Source of the DNA: Paulinella micropora
Lineage: Eukaryota; Cercozoa; Imbricatea; Euglyphida; Paulinellidae
Reading direction: 5' to 3'
DNA length: 64,000 bases
NCBI GenBank assembly: GCA_019918135.1
Contig: WBZZ01006950.1
Span: forward strand, 164,844-228,843
Shown one piece after another: positions 29,631-39,112 of this stretch (position 1 is the stretch's first letter; each line of letters opens with the position of its first letter). A model generated the notes under the pieces. It saw only the letters and a program-made list of their open reading frames with translations, did not search any database and was not told the DNA's origin. The position numbers and the translations under genes were made by a program.

Positions 29631-30992
29631 ATGTTCCGCGCCGCCGGGCTGGTCCCTGCAATTCCTGTCTGTCCTAGACAGGGCCGGGCTGCCGCCGGCG
29701 AAGCGCGACCGGCTCACCGACGAGTACTACGCCGCGCTGTGCCACCGGGTGGGTGTGGCAGGGACGCCCCCCCCGCCACCCGCGGGCCCGGCGCTGCGCA
29801 ACCGCCCGGCCCTCGGCCACGCGTGGGGAGCCTGCCTCCGCGCGGACGGCGCGGCCCCCACCGCCGCGTTCGTAGCGCACGTCCTGGGGCTGCTGGCGCT
29901 CTTGCCGGACCGGGGGTGCTGGGGCGCGGCGAAAGGCCGCGCGCAGCGCCTGCTGAGGGTACAGCGCGCCTTTACCCCCGCCGTGTGGTGCGGCTGGCTC
30001 GCGAAGGGTTGGTTACGCCGCCTGGAGCTCGACTGCCGCGCGGCCCAGCCGACCGCCGGCCGGGCCTACGTGTCCGACTTTTTACGGCAGCTGTGCGAGC
30101 GCCCCCCCGGCGGGGCCGGCCACTTCTTCCGGCCCGGCCTGGTGGAGAAGTTGCACGTCCGCGGTGGGGGCGGGGTGGATCTCCAGGCCTTGTTCACTCT
30201 GCTGCCGGCCGCCTTCGGCCGGCTCCGCACCCTGTGGCTCCAGTGCACGGACGCGGCGGCCGGCGGGGCGCGCCCGGACTGGGCGCTCGCCTCGGACACC
30301 CTGCTGGACTGTCGTGTGTCGCTGCGCCCCCGCCCCGGCCCGGGCCGCGTCGCCCGCTGCTGGCGGAGGGCGGCGCCGGCGGCCCGCGCCCCCGACACCA
30401 CCCTGGTGCTACCACGAGCGCACACGGTTGTGTTTTTGTGCCCGGAGCCACCGCCCCTGAAGCTGTGCCTGCGGGGCTGCACTGGCCGCGCGGGCTGGAC
30501 CACGATCTATTGGCCCGCGGCTACCACCAGCCCTGGGCGGGGGTCTCGCTCGGGCGGCCGGACCGCCTGGCCTGCCTACAGACCGCCCGGCCCTGGCTGG
30601 CCCCGGAGGTAGCTTGCGAGGTCCAGGGCGCCCTGTGGCAAGCGCTGCGCAGCCCGCGGGGGCTGGCGCTGCCGTGCGTGCAGCGTGTCCTGCTGGGCGC
30701 CGGGCCCCTGAGCCCCCCCGACCCGGCGTGGCTGTTGCGGCTCTGCCCCCTGAACCGGGTAGTCCTGCTGCGGGGTGCGAGGGGGCTGGGCTGCCGGCGG
30801 CTCACGCTGTGTGCGCCCCCCGGCGCACCGCCCGTGCGGCTGTACTTGTTGCATTGCGGCAACTCCCCGCCCCTCGTCTGTGTGCGCGGCAGCGACGGGG
30901 GGGCGCGAAACGTGGAGGTGCGCTGGTCGGGCGGGAGCCCGTCGTCCGCGCTCGCCCGCGCCCGCGTAGTCTACACCGGCCCGGGGGCTTAA
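29631..30992 (+). pseudogene. Unrecognised Leu-rich viral gene with frame switches
   Basis: An ATG at 29631 opens MFRAAGL. The most protein-like reading then lies in the neighbouring frame: WSLQFLSVLDRAGLPPAKRD, TPAVWCGWLAKGWLRRLELD, SDFLRQLCERPPG, FGRLRTLWLQC. Near 30480 it returns to the first frame (GLDHDLLARGYHQPW, PDRLACLQTARPWLAP, RLYLLHCGNSPPLVCV), ending at 30992. Both frames are open throughout much of the region because of high GC; composition decides. About 450 residues, Leu-rich with regular spacing that could be an LRR or F-box-like fold. Not recognised. Confidence 0.4.
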
Positions 30993-31385
30993 GGGCCCCG
31001 AACGCTCACGGCCCCTTCTCTGACCGCTGGCCCCCGGTCCGGAACCCCGTCAGCCCCCGAGCGATGGGAGCCCCTTGCTCACAGCTAGCTGCGCCGGCCA
31101 AGGCCGGCCGGGGGGCACTCTCATGTCCGCCCTGTGCCGTCTGCCCCAACGCACACGGCTTTGCCTACAGACACCTTTCAAGCAAGAAAGCCAAAAAAGA
31201 ACCAAGAGTTCTGGGTTGTAATGGCCTGGCCTTCTTCCTTTGGCTGGCAAGACTAACCAGCTCCCTTTGTGGCGCACGACTTCAAAGAACCCACTTCAGA
31301 AACCGGGACGATGCCCATTCCCCCTCTTTTTCTTCCGGTTGGAGATCGGGGGGCCGCCCCCTCTTGCCGCCCCGCCCTGGCTCTT

Positions 31386-32264
31386 CTAGGCCGCCAGGCA
31401 CTCGGCGCGAGTTAGCTTCGTGCCCCACGTGTAAGTGTTTTGTGCCCACTGGCCACAAGCCGCCGGCAGCTGCGAGTACAGCAGGTACGAACCCTGCAGC
31501 AGCTCCTGGCAGCCGGCCCAGGTGCGAGGTGCGGCCCAGGCCGCCAAGCTCTGGTTAAAAGAACAAGCCCCGTTCAGCATGTCAGTGAAGCTCGTCGCCG
31601 CCGCCACGTCCCAAGTACTGAGCGGCTGGTTAAACTTGCGGGCGCCGTACAGCAGGCGGCTCAGGTCCGTGAGGCCGCGCACCGGCCACGCGTCCAGGGG
31701 CTGGTTGAACTCTCGGCAGTCCTCGAACATGCCCGAGATACTGCCCGTAAAAGGCACGCGCCAGCCGCTAAGGTCCCCCACCAGCTTGCGCGCGCCGTAG
31801 AAGAGCTGGCTGCCGTAAGTCGGGTCCAGGCGCTCGAGCGCGCGCATACCGGTCACGGGCGCCAGGTACTCGAGCTCGCGCAGGTGCAGATTCAGGCCAT
31901 TCTTGTACTCGGGTATACATAGCTCGTTGGAGAAAAGCGTCTTGGTGTTGGTGGTGGCGAGCGTCACGTTGCCCCACGACGACAAGCGCACCGGGATGAC
32001 ATCGGCCTGCACGGCCCGGTCGACTAGCGCGATGAGCCCGTCCACCCGCCCGTCGATGCGCATGTCGAACGTGCCCAGCTTGATCTCTTGGCCGCAGATC
32101 GGCCACCAAGGAGAATCCGCAAAGTCCCGCTGCCGGCAATGCGCCCAACCGCGGCCGTTGCCCCAGTCGACCTTGACGAGGTTGTTCGCGATGTCCTCGG
32201 ACCTCAGGTTCATGAGCCCCGAGTCGCAAAGGTAGCCCGTGTGGCGGTACGTGAGCTGGAACAT
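31386..32264 (-). CDS. DUF285/BspA-like repeat protein
   Basis: 292 codons, intact. The second half has the DUF285 repeat pattern: MFEDCREFNQPLDAWPV, LLYGARKFNQPLSTWDVA, MLNGACSFNQSLAAW. The C-terminal module (CQELLQGSYLLYSQLPAAC, then NTYTWGT) is shared with the neighbouring protein encoded at 32615-35873. The first 130 residues are a beta-rich part (VKVDWGNGRGWAHC, FDMRIDGRVDGL). There is no obvious signal peptide. DUF285 repeats form leucine-rich-like solenoids on bacterial and protist surfaces and occur in some giant viruses. It is divergently transcribed from the next gene across 350 bases. Confidence 0.8.
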   Translation of the reverse strand: MFQLTYRHTGYLCDSGLMNLRSEDIANNLVKVDWGNGRGWAHCRQRDFADSPWWPICGQEIKLGTFDMRIDGRVDGLIALVDRAVQADVIPVRLSSWGNVTLATTNTKTLFSNELCIPEYKNGLNLHLRELEYLAPVTGMRALERLDPTYGSQLFYGARKLVGDLSGWRVPFTGSISGMFEDCREFNQPLDAWPVRGLTDLSRLLYGARKFNQPLSTWDVAAATSFTDMLNGACSFNQSLAAWAAPRTWAGCQELLQGSYLLYSQLPAACGQWAQNTYTWGTKLTRAECLAA

Positions 32265-32600
32265 GGCCGGGCGGCTCGATTTTTAGCGTCTAGCGCAGCG
32301 TCGGGCGTTGGGCCCCCGGGGCTTTGACCAGCACCCCAAGGAAGAAATTTCTGAGGGGGGCCGCCAGTGGGGGGAGGGAAGGCAAAGACCCCCCGGGCCG
32401 GGAAACTGTTTTTTGCCTCCCTCCCGTGCAGAGGCCCCCTAGCAGTTTGTTTAGTTTCCCCCCCCTCTTCCCTCTTCCCCGTCAGCACGCTGCTTCCCCC
32501 CCCCCCCCCCTCCTACCACGAGGAGAGAAGGGGGCTCGGCTGGCCCTCTCCCCCCCCCTTTCCCCCCAAGGGCACAGATTTTGCTACGAAGAGGTATGCC

Positions 32601-32607
32601 TATAAAG
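32601..32607 (+). promoter_or_regulatory. TATA-like box immediately before a start codon
   Basis: TATAAAG lies 14 bases before the ATG at 32615. That is too close for a normal Pol II TATA box serving this ATG, but is like the AT-rich late promoters of large DNA viruses. The surrounding DNA is very GC-rich, so the motif stands out. Confidence 0.4.
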
Positions 32608-32614
32608 CCACCCC

Positions 32615-35600
32615 ATGTTCGCTCTCCGGAAAGCACAACCCCCGCGTTCTTCTTCGTGGTTTCTGGGCGCGGCGAGAGTCGTCTGGCTGGTGCTGCTCTG
32701 CGGCGCGGCCCGCGGGTATTGCCCGTACGATTCACCAAGCAGCACACCGGTCCCGGGGGCGGTCCCGGTCCCGGATGAGGTACTGGTCTTGGCCGTACCC
32801 AATCTCACGGCCTCCGGCCCACTAAATTACACGTTACCACTGTCGTCGGACGCGAACGTGGGCAGGAGGCGCCTGGCCTCGTCGACATTCGCCGTGGACT
32901 GGGGAGACGGCCACACCGGCGTAGTTTGTACCAACAATGGGCCCCCCTGTTCGCACACGTACACGACCGCCGGCACTTACACGCTGCGACTGACGGGCGC
33001 TGAGGTCACGGGTTGGAGCTGGGCCTTCGCGTCCGAGCAGCTACCACCGGTCTGTGTAGACTCGATCGCGGGTTGGTACGACCAGGACGGGCCGGGCAAC
33101 GGTTGCGCCGATTACGAGCAGGGCAACTGGAATTGCAACTACCCCGGCCATGCGCTGTATGGTTTTACCAGAGCGAAGCAGGTGTGCTGCTGGTGCCAGG
33201 GGGGGACTTTAATCTCCCCACCTGCTGCGACGCTGCGAGAGGTACAAGCTTGGGGCGGCATACGCTTGCACACTACTTCTGGCTACTACTTCAAGAACTC
33301 GCGGTTGGTGGCCGTGCCGCCTCCCCTGCCGTCCAACACCGGGCTTCGCTCGCTCAAGGGCCTGTGCCAGGGCCTGGGCTGGGCAACGTGACCCTGGACG
33401 TGGGCGGGCTGGATACGAGCCTCGTGACGGACGTGTCTCTGCTGACCGCAGGCGCGCCCCTGCTAGCCCTGGCGGGCCTGGGCCAATGGAACGTGGCCTC
33501 GGTCGTGAACGCCTCGCGCGCCTTCGCCGATTACCGGGGCCGCCTGCGCGCGCTAGCCCCGTGGCGACTTACTAGCCTGGTCGAGGCCACCGAGATGTTC
33601 AGCAACGCTACTGATTTCGACGTGGACGTGGGTCAGTGGCAGCCGTCACACCTGGCCAGCTGGCGTGACATGTTCAAGGGAGCGACGGCGTTCCGTGGTG
33701 TTGGCCTCGGCTCGTGGAGCCCTAGTTCGTCCCTGTCCGCTAGCTCGCAGTCTTGCCACCGGCTGAGCGGGGGGGCCGCGTGCGGGGACGCCTGCCCGCT
33801 CCCCGCGTGGTGCTGCCGCAACTGCACGACCCGGTGGCAGGTGGCAGTAGTCGCGGGCGGGGGCACCTACCAGCTCCCGTTGCGCCCCGAAATCGGCGGC
33901 AACGACAACAACGTCGCGTTGGCGGTGGAGTGGGGGGATGGCTCGGCGGAACAGCCGTGCACTAGCGCCGTGACCTGCAGCCACAGCTACGCGAGCGCTG
34001 GCGTGTACAATCTCACCCTGCACGGCACCAAGATCGTGGGCTTTACCATGCTCGACGTGTCTACGGCCAAGGTAGAGAGCTGCACCGACCAGAGGCTACC
34101 CAACGGGGAAGGCTGGCATACGCCCAACGGTTTTACTTGTGCGCAGATCCCCAATAGCGGGTACTGTAGTTGGGGTAATGAAGTAGCCTACGACGGCTCG
34201 ACATTTCAGCAGAGCTGCTGCCTCTGTGGCGGAGGTGATCGGCTGGTCCCACCGCGCGTAACCCTGCGTGCCATCTACGACTGGGGGACCGTGCGTTGGC
34301 ACACCACGGCGGGGCAGCACTTCCGGGGTGACTCGCTCGTGGCCGTGGGCCCACGGCCACGCTGAGCCAGGGGTTGCGGTCGCTGGCCGGCTCGCTAGGT
34401 GGCCTCGGCGGCTTGTTGGCGTCCTTCAACGTGTCAGCGTTGGACACGAGCCTGGTGACCGACATCTCGCAGCTCACGGTCGGGGCGCCCAGCCTGGCCC
34501 TGGCGGGCCTCGAGCGCTGGAACACCTCGCTAGTGGTCAATGCCTACCGGGCTTTCGCTAATTACCAGGGCAACCTGAGCTCCGTAGCCGGCTGGCAGTT
34601 CACCAGCTTGGCCAATGCGAGCGGCATGTTCCTGAACGCAACCGGCTTCGATTTGAACGTGAGCCACTGGCGGCTGCCGAACCTCCTGCAGTTTCAGGAC
34701 ATGTTTAGTGGCGCGGCGGCGTTCCGTGGCATCGGCCTCAACTCGTGGCCCAGCACATCCCTGTTGCCCGCGGGCTCGCAGTACTGCAACCGGCTGCGCG
34801 CGGGAGCCGCGTGCGGCCGCGCTTGTCCACAGCCCGCGTGGTGCTGCCGCGACTGTGTAGCCGAGTGGCAGGTGCTCGCGGCGGGCGTGGGGGTATCCTC
34901 TTACCAACTTCCCCTGCGGGACGACCCCGGCGCCGGTGGCAGCGACACTGCTTTCCTGGTCGAATGGGGAGATGGCACGGCCCAGGAGGCGTGTACCGTG
35001 GCCGGGGGCTGCAACCACAGCTACGCTAGCACGGGGCTGTACACCGTCTTCTTGTACGGCACCAACATCCCGGGCTTTACCCTGGCGTCTGTCTCACTGG
35101 ACGTAACGTCTTGGTGCGTCGACAAGAGGCTGCCCAATGGTAACGAGTGGTGCGCGGGATATTATTGCAACCAGATTTGCGCTTGGATAGCTTGGCCAGA
35201 AAACACTCAGTACTGCTCGGTCTCTCAGACGGATATCATCGGCAACGATGGCACGCTGCCCTGGCAAGCCTGTTGTGTGTGTGGAGGAGGGGAGACAGTA
35301 TCCCAGGGGCACGTGGTCCTGCGCGCTATCTACGACTGGGGGGGCGTGCGGTGGCACACCACGGCCGGCCACCACTTCCGGGGCGACTCGCTCGTGGCCG
35401 TGGCCCCGCCCACGGCCCACGCCAGCCAGGGGCTGCGGTCGCTGGCCGGTTCGCTGGGCGGCCTCGGCGGCCTGTCCGCGGCCCTGGACCTGGGCTCGCT
35501 CGACACGAGCCTGGTGACAGACGTTTCGCGGCTCACGGCCGGGGCGCCCAACCTAGCCCTGCTGGGCCTGGAGCACTGGAACACCTCGCGGGTGGTCAAT

Positions 35601-35873
35601 GCCTCGCAGGCCTTCGCGGGGTACAACCGCAGCCTAGCGGCACAGTTGAATGGCTGGGCTGTCCCACAAGTGCAAGACTTTGGTGGGCTGTGGAGCGGGG
35701 CTTGCGTGCCGGCCGCGCTAGATCTGAGCGGCTGGGCCCGGCCGACCCAGCTCGAGCAGTGCCGGGCCTTGCTGTCTGGCTCCGGGCTCACCTACTCACG
35801 GCTGCCCGCCCCGTGCCGCGTGTACCAGGAGAACGAGTACAGCTGGAATACCCCCACCGTTGTCAACTGCTAA
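32615..35873 (+). pseudogene. Large secreted PKD/Cys-rich/DUF285 glycoprotein, two frameshifts
   Basis: The ATG at 32615 is followed by a signal peptide (WFLGAARVVWLVLLCGAARG). The protein then repeats a module of about 330 residues: a PKD-like strand pair (VDWGDGHTG...CSHTYTTAGTYTLRL), a Cys-rich segment (QVCCWCQGG, CCLCGGGD, CCVCGGGE) and a DUF285-type stretch (DTSLVTD.S.LT.GAP.LAL.GL..WN...VVNA). PKD-like strands recur in EWGDGSAEQ and EWGDGTAQE. Many N-x-S/T sites are present. Frame changes at about 33385 and 34362 break it; each needs one base. It ends in the same C-terminal module as the divergent neighbour. Restored length is about 1,085 residues. Probably a virion or cell surface protein. 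Confidence 0.75.
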
Positions 35874-36068
35874 CAGAAAAAACCACAAGTGCCAACGGGC
35901 CCTGACTTTTTTATTAGTTCAACGAGGTTCAAAGGAAAAATTAAAAGGGCTACGTCGGGGGCCCCCCCCCTCGTCCACTCACTCAGTCGAACGTTCACTG
36001 CACTGAACTTGGCGCCAGGTATTAGGAAGGATAAAAGATGCCCCTGGACTTACGGGTACAACCCCAAA

Positions 36069-36074
36069 AATAAA
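36069..36074 (+). terminator. AATAAA signal downstream of the large surface protein gene
   Basis: AATAAA lies 196 bases after the stop at 35873. The gap between has no gene. Confidence 0.4.
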
Positions 36075-36325
36075 GCACGCCGATAAGAGCAGGGAGCGCC
36101 GACCAGTCTCGAGCGGAACTCAGTGCTGGGTGGACGGCGGCGGGGCCCAAGAAAAGCTCTCCTCCCTGCCCCCCCCCCCCCACGCGCGCTCTGCTTCCTC
36201 CTCCCCCCCCCCCGGGATCTCTGTCCTCTCCCCTCGGGGGTGCGGAGGGGGGGGCACGGGCGGGGCAGGGAGCGGACAGAGCCGAGCGGCCGGTCACCGC
36301 CCGCTCATTCCTCCCCGGCCAAACC

Positions 36326-36625
36326 ATGGACGACGCGCCGGGTGCCCCCACGCCTGTCGGCCAAGCGGGCTCCGCCGGCCCGGGTCCGGCCCCGCCGGGC
36401 ACGCTGGAGTCGTCGTGTCTAGACCTCGTACAGGAATGCGACCAACTGCTGCGGGCGGCCGACCGGGCCCTGGCTCGCGCGCGCGGGGCCCTGGGCGGCG
36501 GGGCGCCCGCCCCCCCGGGCGAGCCCCCGGCCCGTCGCTGGGGCGGGGGGCCGCCGCTGCCCGGACTCGAACGCACGTGCGCCGGCGCCAGCCGCCACCG
36601 AGGGAGGACGGCGGGGGCGAGGTAG
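36326..36625 (+). CDS. Small unrecognised protein with helical core
   Basis: 99 codons; the ATG sits in a good initiation context (ACCATGG). The N-terminus is Pro/Gly/Ala-rich; residues 32-54 (SSCLDLVQECDQLLRAADRA) form a plausible amphipathic helix or short coiled coil. The rest is low-complexity. An alternative frame from 36130 to 36975 is also open but is Arg/Pro/Gly shadow. Function unknown. Confidence 0.35.
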   Translation: MDDAPGAPTPVGQAGSAGPGPAPPGTLESSCLDLVQECDQLLRAADRALARARGALGGGAPAPPGEPPARRWGGGPPLPGLERTCAGASRHRGRTAGAR

Positions 36626-36735
36626 CGAGGCCACGGGGCTGGCTGTCCCTCCCCCCCGGCCTAGCCGCCGAGGTCCCCGGCGCACCAGGCCCGCCTGCCC
36701 ACCGGCCCAGGGCACGGGGCAGTGGGCCGGGGCCC

Positions 36736-36758
36736 GGGGGGGGGGGGGGGGGGGGGGG
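36736..36758 (+). repeat. G23 homopolymer and flanking G-rich tracts
   Basis: Twenty-three consecutive G, with further G8-G9 runs at about 36837-36866. The stretch 36626-37062 holds no convincing gene. Such runs can form quadruplexes and are hard to sequence. Confidence 0.8.
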
Positions 36759-37062
36759 AACGACACGCCCTGCACTCTTCTCTCCCCCCTTCCTCTCCGA
36801 GAAATCCGCCCCTGGTGGCGCCGGGGCGCGCGTGGAGGGGGGGGACGCGTGGAGGGGGGGGGGGGGCGTGGGGGAGGGAGCAGCCGGTACGGGGCTGCCC
36901 AGGGCCAGGGGGGGAGGGGGGGTTAGAGAGAATACAAACGCCACCCCCGCCTCAACGGCACGCACCGCAGGCTAGTTCGACCCCCCTCCCCGACTCCTCC
37001 CCCCCTGGCTACCAGCGCCGCCCCCGCGCGCACCCGCTCTTGACTATCGCTAGTGAGGTGCA

Positions 37063-37986
37063 ATGCAGCAGCGCGATACGGAAATAGGGACTTTCGTCGG
37101 GAGGCTCAAGAAGGAAGAATTCGCAGCACTCATCGGCTCCTTCGAGGTTTCTTGCCGGCGTTGCAAGACTTATGCCAGCTTTGTGCAGAAAAAAGAAGGG
37201 ACAAACAAACAGGCAGCGGTCGTAGATTACCTAAACTCGTACGGGGGCCTGTCGCACCTGCAGTCCTTCCTGGAGGGATACAGACACGCGCAAGCAGCGA
37301 AAGCAGCGCAGGGGCCAGTGCCGTATGGCGCAGCCGACAGGGGTCAGCAATCAGTGCCGCCTAAATCCGTGCCACTGCAAAACAACGTACTACCGGTGCT
37401 GGAATCGCCGAAAACTCTTTTCCACGTCCAGCGTAATGGAGTAGTTCGGCTACACCCTGTTCACAGTGACGTCTCAGACACATCCACGAGTATGGCTTCA
37501 GCCGGTGATAATGCCAGCGTACACGGTCCCAGAGACGGGCATCGTGCTGTGCCACAGCCCAGCAGCAGCAACGCTGCGTCAGCACGGAATTCTGCCCTGG
37601 CAGGCCGTAACAGCGCGGACCTGGCTGCGTGGACGAGTGCCCCCTCGTCGACGTCTGTGCCGCGCTCGGAGACTAAGACTGCGACTGCGTCAAAACAGTC
37701 TAGGTTAGACCAAGCCAAGGAGTTCACTAATAGGATACGGATGGAAGGCCCAACAGTCATGGAGACAGGCACATTGTTCAGTCCCTGGGCCCAGTCACCT
37801 TTACGCGGTTCTGGGGGTTCCGGCGTCTGGCCGTCCTTTCGCCCCCCTGAAATTCGTCCTAGTAGTAGTAGTAGTAGTAGTAGCAGTAGTAGTACGCCAA
37901 GGTCAGTACTAGGGGAACGGGACCCCAAGACCCTTTCCTTGTGGGGGAGGGCGCAACCGAAAATCCGGCCAGCAGAAAGCGAGTGA
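37063..37986 (+). CDS. Unrecognised protein with conserved-looking N-terminal domain and Ser-rich tail
   Basis: 307 intact codons. Residues 1-80 look folded (GTFVGRLKKEEFAALIGSF, CRRCKTYASFVQKK, LNSYGGLSHLQSFLEGYRH) with a CxxC pair. The rest is Ser/Ala/Pro-rich and disordered, with an 11-12 residue Ser run encoded by an AGT microsatellite at 37860-37894. AATAAA lies 32 bases after the stop. GC content is lower than in its neighbours, which may mean a different origin. No family recognised. Confidence 0.65.
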   Translation: MQQRDTEIGTFVGRLKKEEFAALIGSFEVSCRRCKTYASFVQKKEGTNKQAAVVDYLNSYGGLSHLQSFLEGYRHAQAAKAAQGPVPYGAADRGQQSVPPKSVPLQNNVLPVLESPKTLFHVQRNGVVRLHPVHSDVSDTSTSMASAGDNASVHGPRDGHRAVPQPSSSNAASARNSALAGRNSADLAAWTSAPSSTSVPRSETKTATASKQSRLDQAKEFTNRIRMEGPTVMETGTLFSPWAQSPLRGSGGSGVWPSFRPPEIRPSSSSSSSSSSSTPRSVLGERDPKTLSLWGRAQPKIRPAESE

Positions 37987-38017
37987 GACTTTCTAGCCCG
38001 CGTGAGGCTGTCTGAAA

Positions 38018-38023
38018 AATAAA
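38018..38023 (+). terminator. AATAAA signal after the 307-codon gene
   Basis: AATAAA begins 32 bases after the stop codon at 37984-37986 and is the clearest polyadenylation signal in the GC-rich block. Confidence 0.55.
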
Positions 38024-38416
38024 CCGTATGGCCCAAGCGGCAAAGGGCTTTTGCTCTGCGTGCCCTCGCACACCGGAACAGGGGGGGGGCGGCGCCCAGC
38101 TGGGGGCGGAATCTCCCCCCTCGGGCGCTCTTCGCCGGTGGCCGCGCGTGGCCGACCCCGCCTGCCCCCGGCCCGACGTCGGCCGGGCGCCCCGGGGGGG
38201 GTCCGTGCGTGGCCGGCTCCTCAGCACCTCCGGCCCCCCCGGCCGCGCGCCGGCGCCGGGCCGACGCCCACGAGCGCCGCCGTGGGGGCCGGGGAGGGGA
38301 GGGCTGGGGGGGGCGGGCGGAGGGGTCCGCCGTAGCGGGACCCCGGCCCCCGGAATCGGCCCCCCAGAATCTGCCCTCTTTCCTCTCGCCCCCGCCACGG
38401 CCCGCCCGCGCGGCAG

Positions 38417-38836
38417 ATGGAGGACGGCGCGGCGGCCCTCCCCGCCTACCACACGCTGGCCGTGACCTTTGACCTCGGGGCCCCGCGGACGGGCCCGGCG
38501 GCCCGTCTGGGCCTCCGGGAACTACGGCGCCTCCAGGCCAGGCTGGCGCAGCTAGGCCGGGAGGCCGAGCTCCTGGACCTGCGCCAGGGGCTGCCGGGCG
38601 GCTGGGCCGCGGACCAGTACCTCCTGTCGGCTAAGGCGGCGAGCTTTGACTGGCGGTGGGCTTCGGCCCTGACCCTGCGGCACGCAGCGGGGGCGCCGCG
38701 CTACGTGCGGTTCCGGGGCGTGGGGGAGCGGCCGCCCGCGGCCAAGAGGAGGCGCCCGTCCTCCCCCTGGCGCGTGGCCGCACCGCCGCCGGCCGCTGTG
38801 GGCGACGGGCCGGACCACCGGGGGTCCCCGGGCTAG
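38417..38836 (+). CDS. Unrecognised small protein with nuclear-signal-like tail
   Basis: 139 codons starting MEDGAAALPAYHTLAVTF. A helical stretch (LRELRRLQARLAQLGREAELL) is followed by QYLLSAKAASFDWRWASAL, a beta-like YVRFRGVGE, and a basic PPAAKRRRPSSPWRV. Codon third positions are almost all G or C. It lies upstream of the Cys-rich gene on the same strand. No family recognised. Confidence 0.5.
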   Translation: MEDGAAALPAYHTLAVTFDLGAPRTGPAARLGLRELRRLQARLAQLGREAELLDLRQGLPGGWAADQYLLSAKAASFDWRWASALTLRHAAGAPRYVRFRGVGERPPAAKRRRPSSPWRVAAPPPAAVGDGPDHRGSPG

Positions 38837-39112
38837 CGCCCGGGGGGCGGCGGGGGGGAGGCGCCCCCCCCGCCTGACCGCGTGCCCCCTCCCCCACCCC
38901 ACGCGCGGTCAGGGGTCCCGCGGGCGCACGTGCTGGGCTGGAGGGGAGGCCCCCCCCCCCGCGCGGTCCGGGGCCCCACGGGCGCACGCGCCAGGCCGAG
39001 CGCGCCGGCCCGGGCGCCCCCCCCTCGACGCGCGCCGGCCCCCGGGGGTGCGCGCCGTCCGGCCCGGGCGCGCTCGGCCTGCGCTGCGCCCGCACAAAGC
39101 CTGTCTGGGCCC

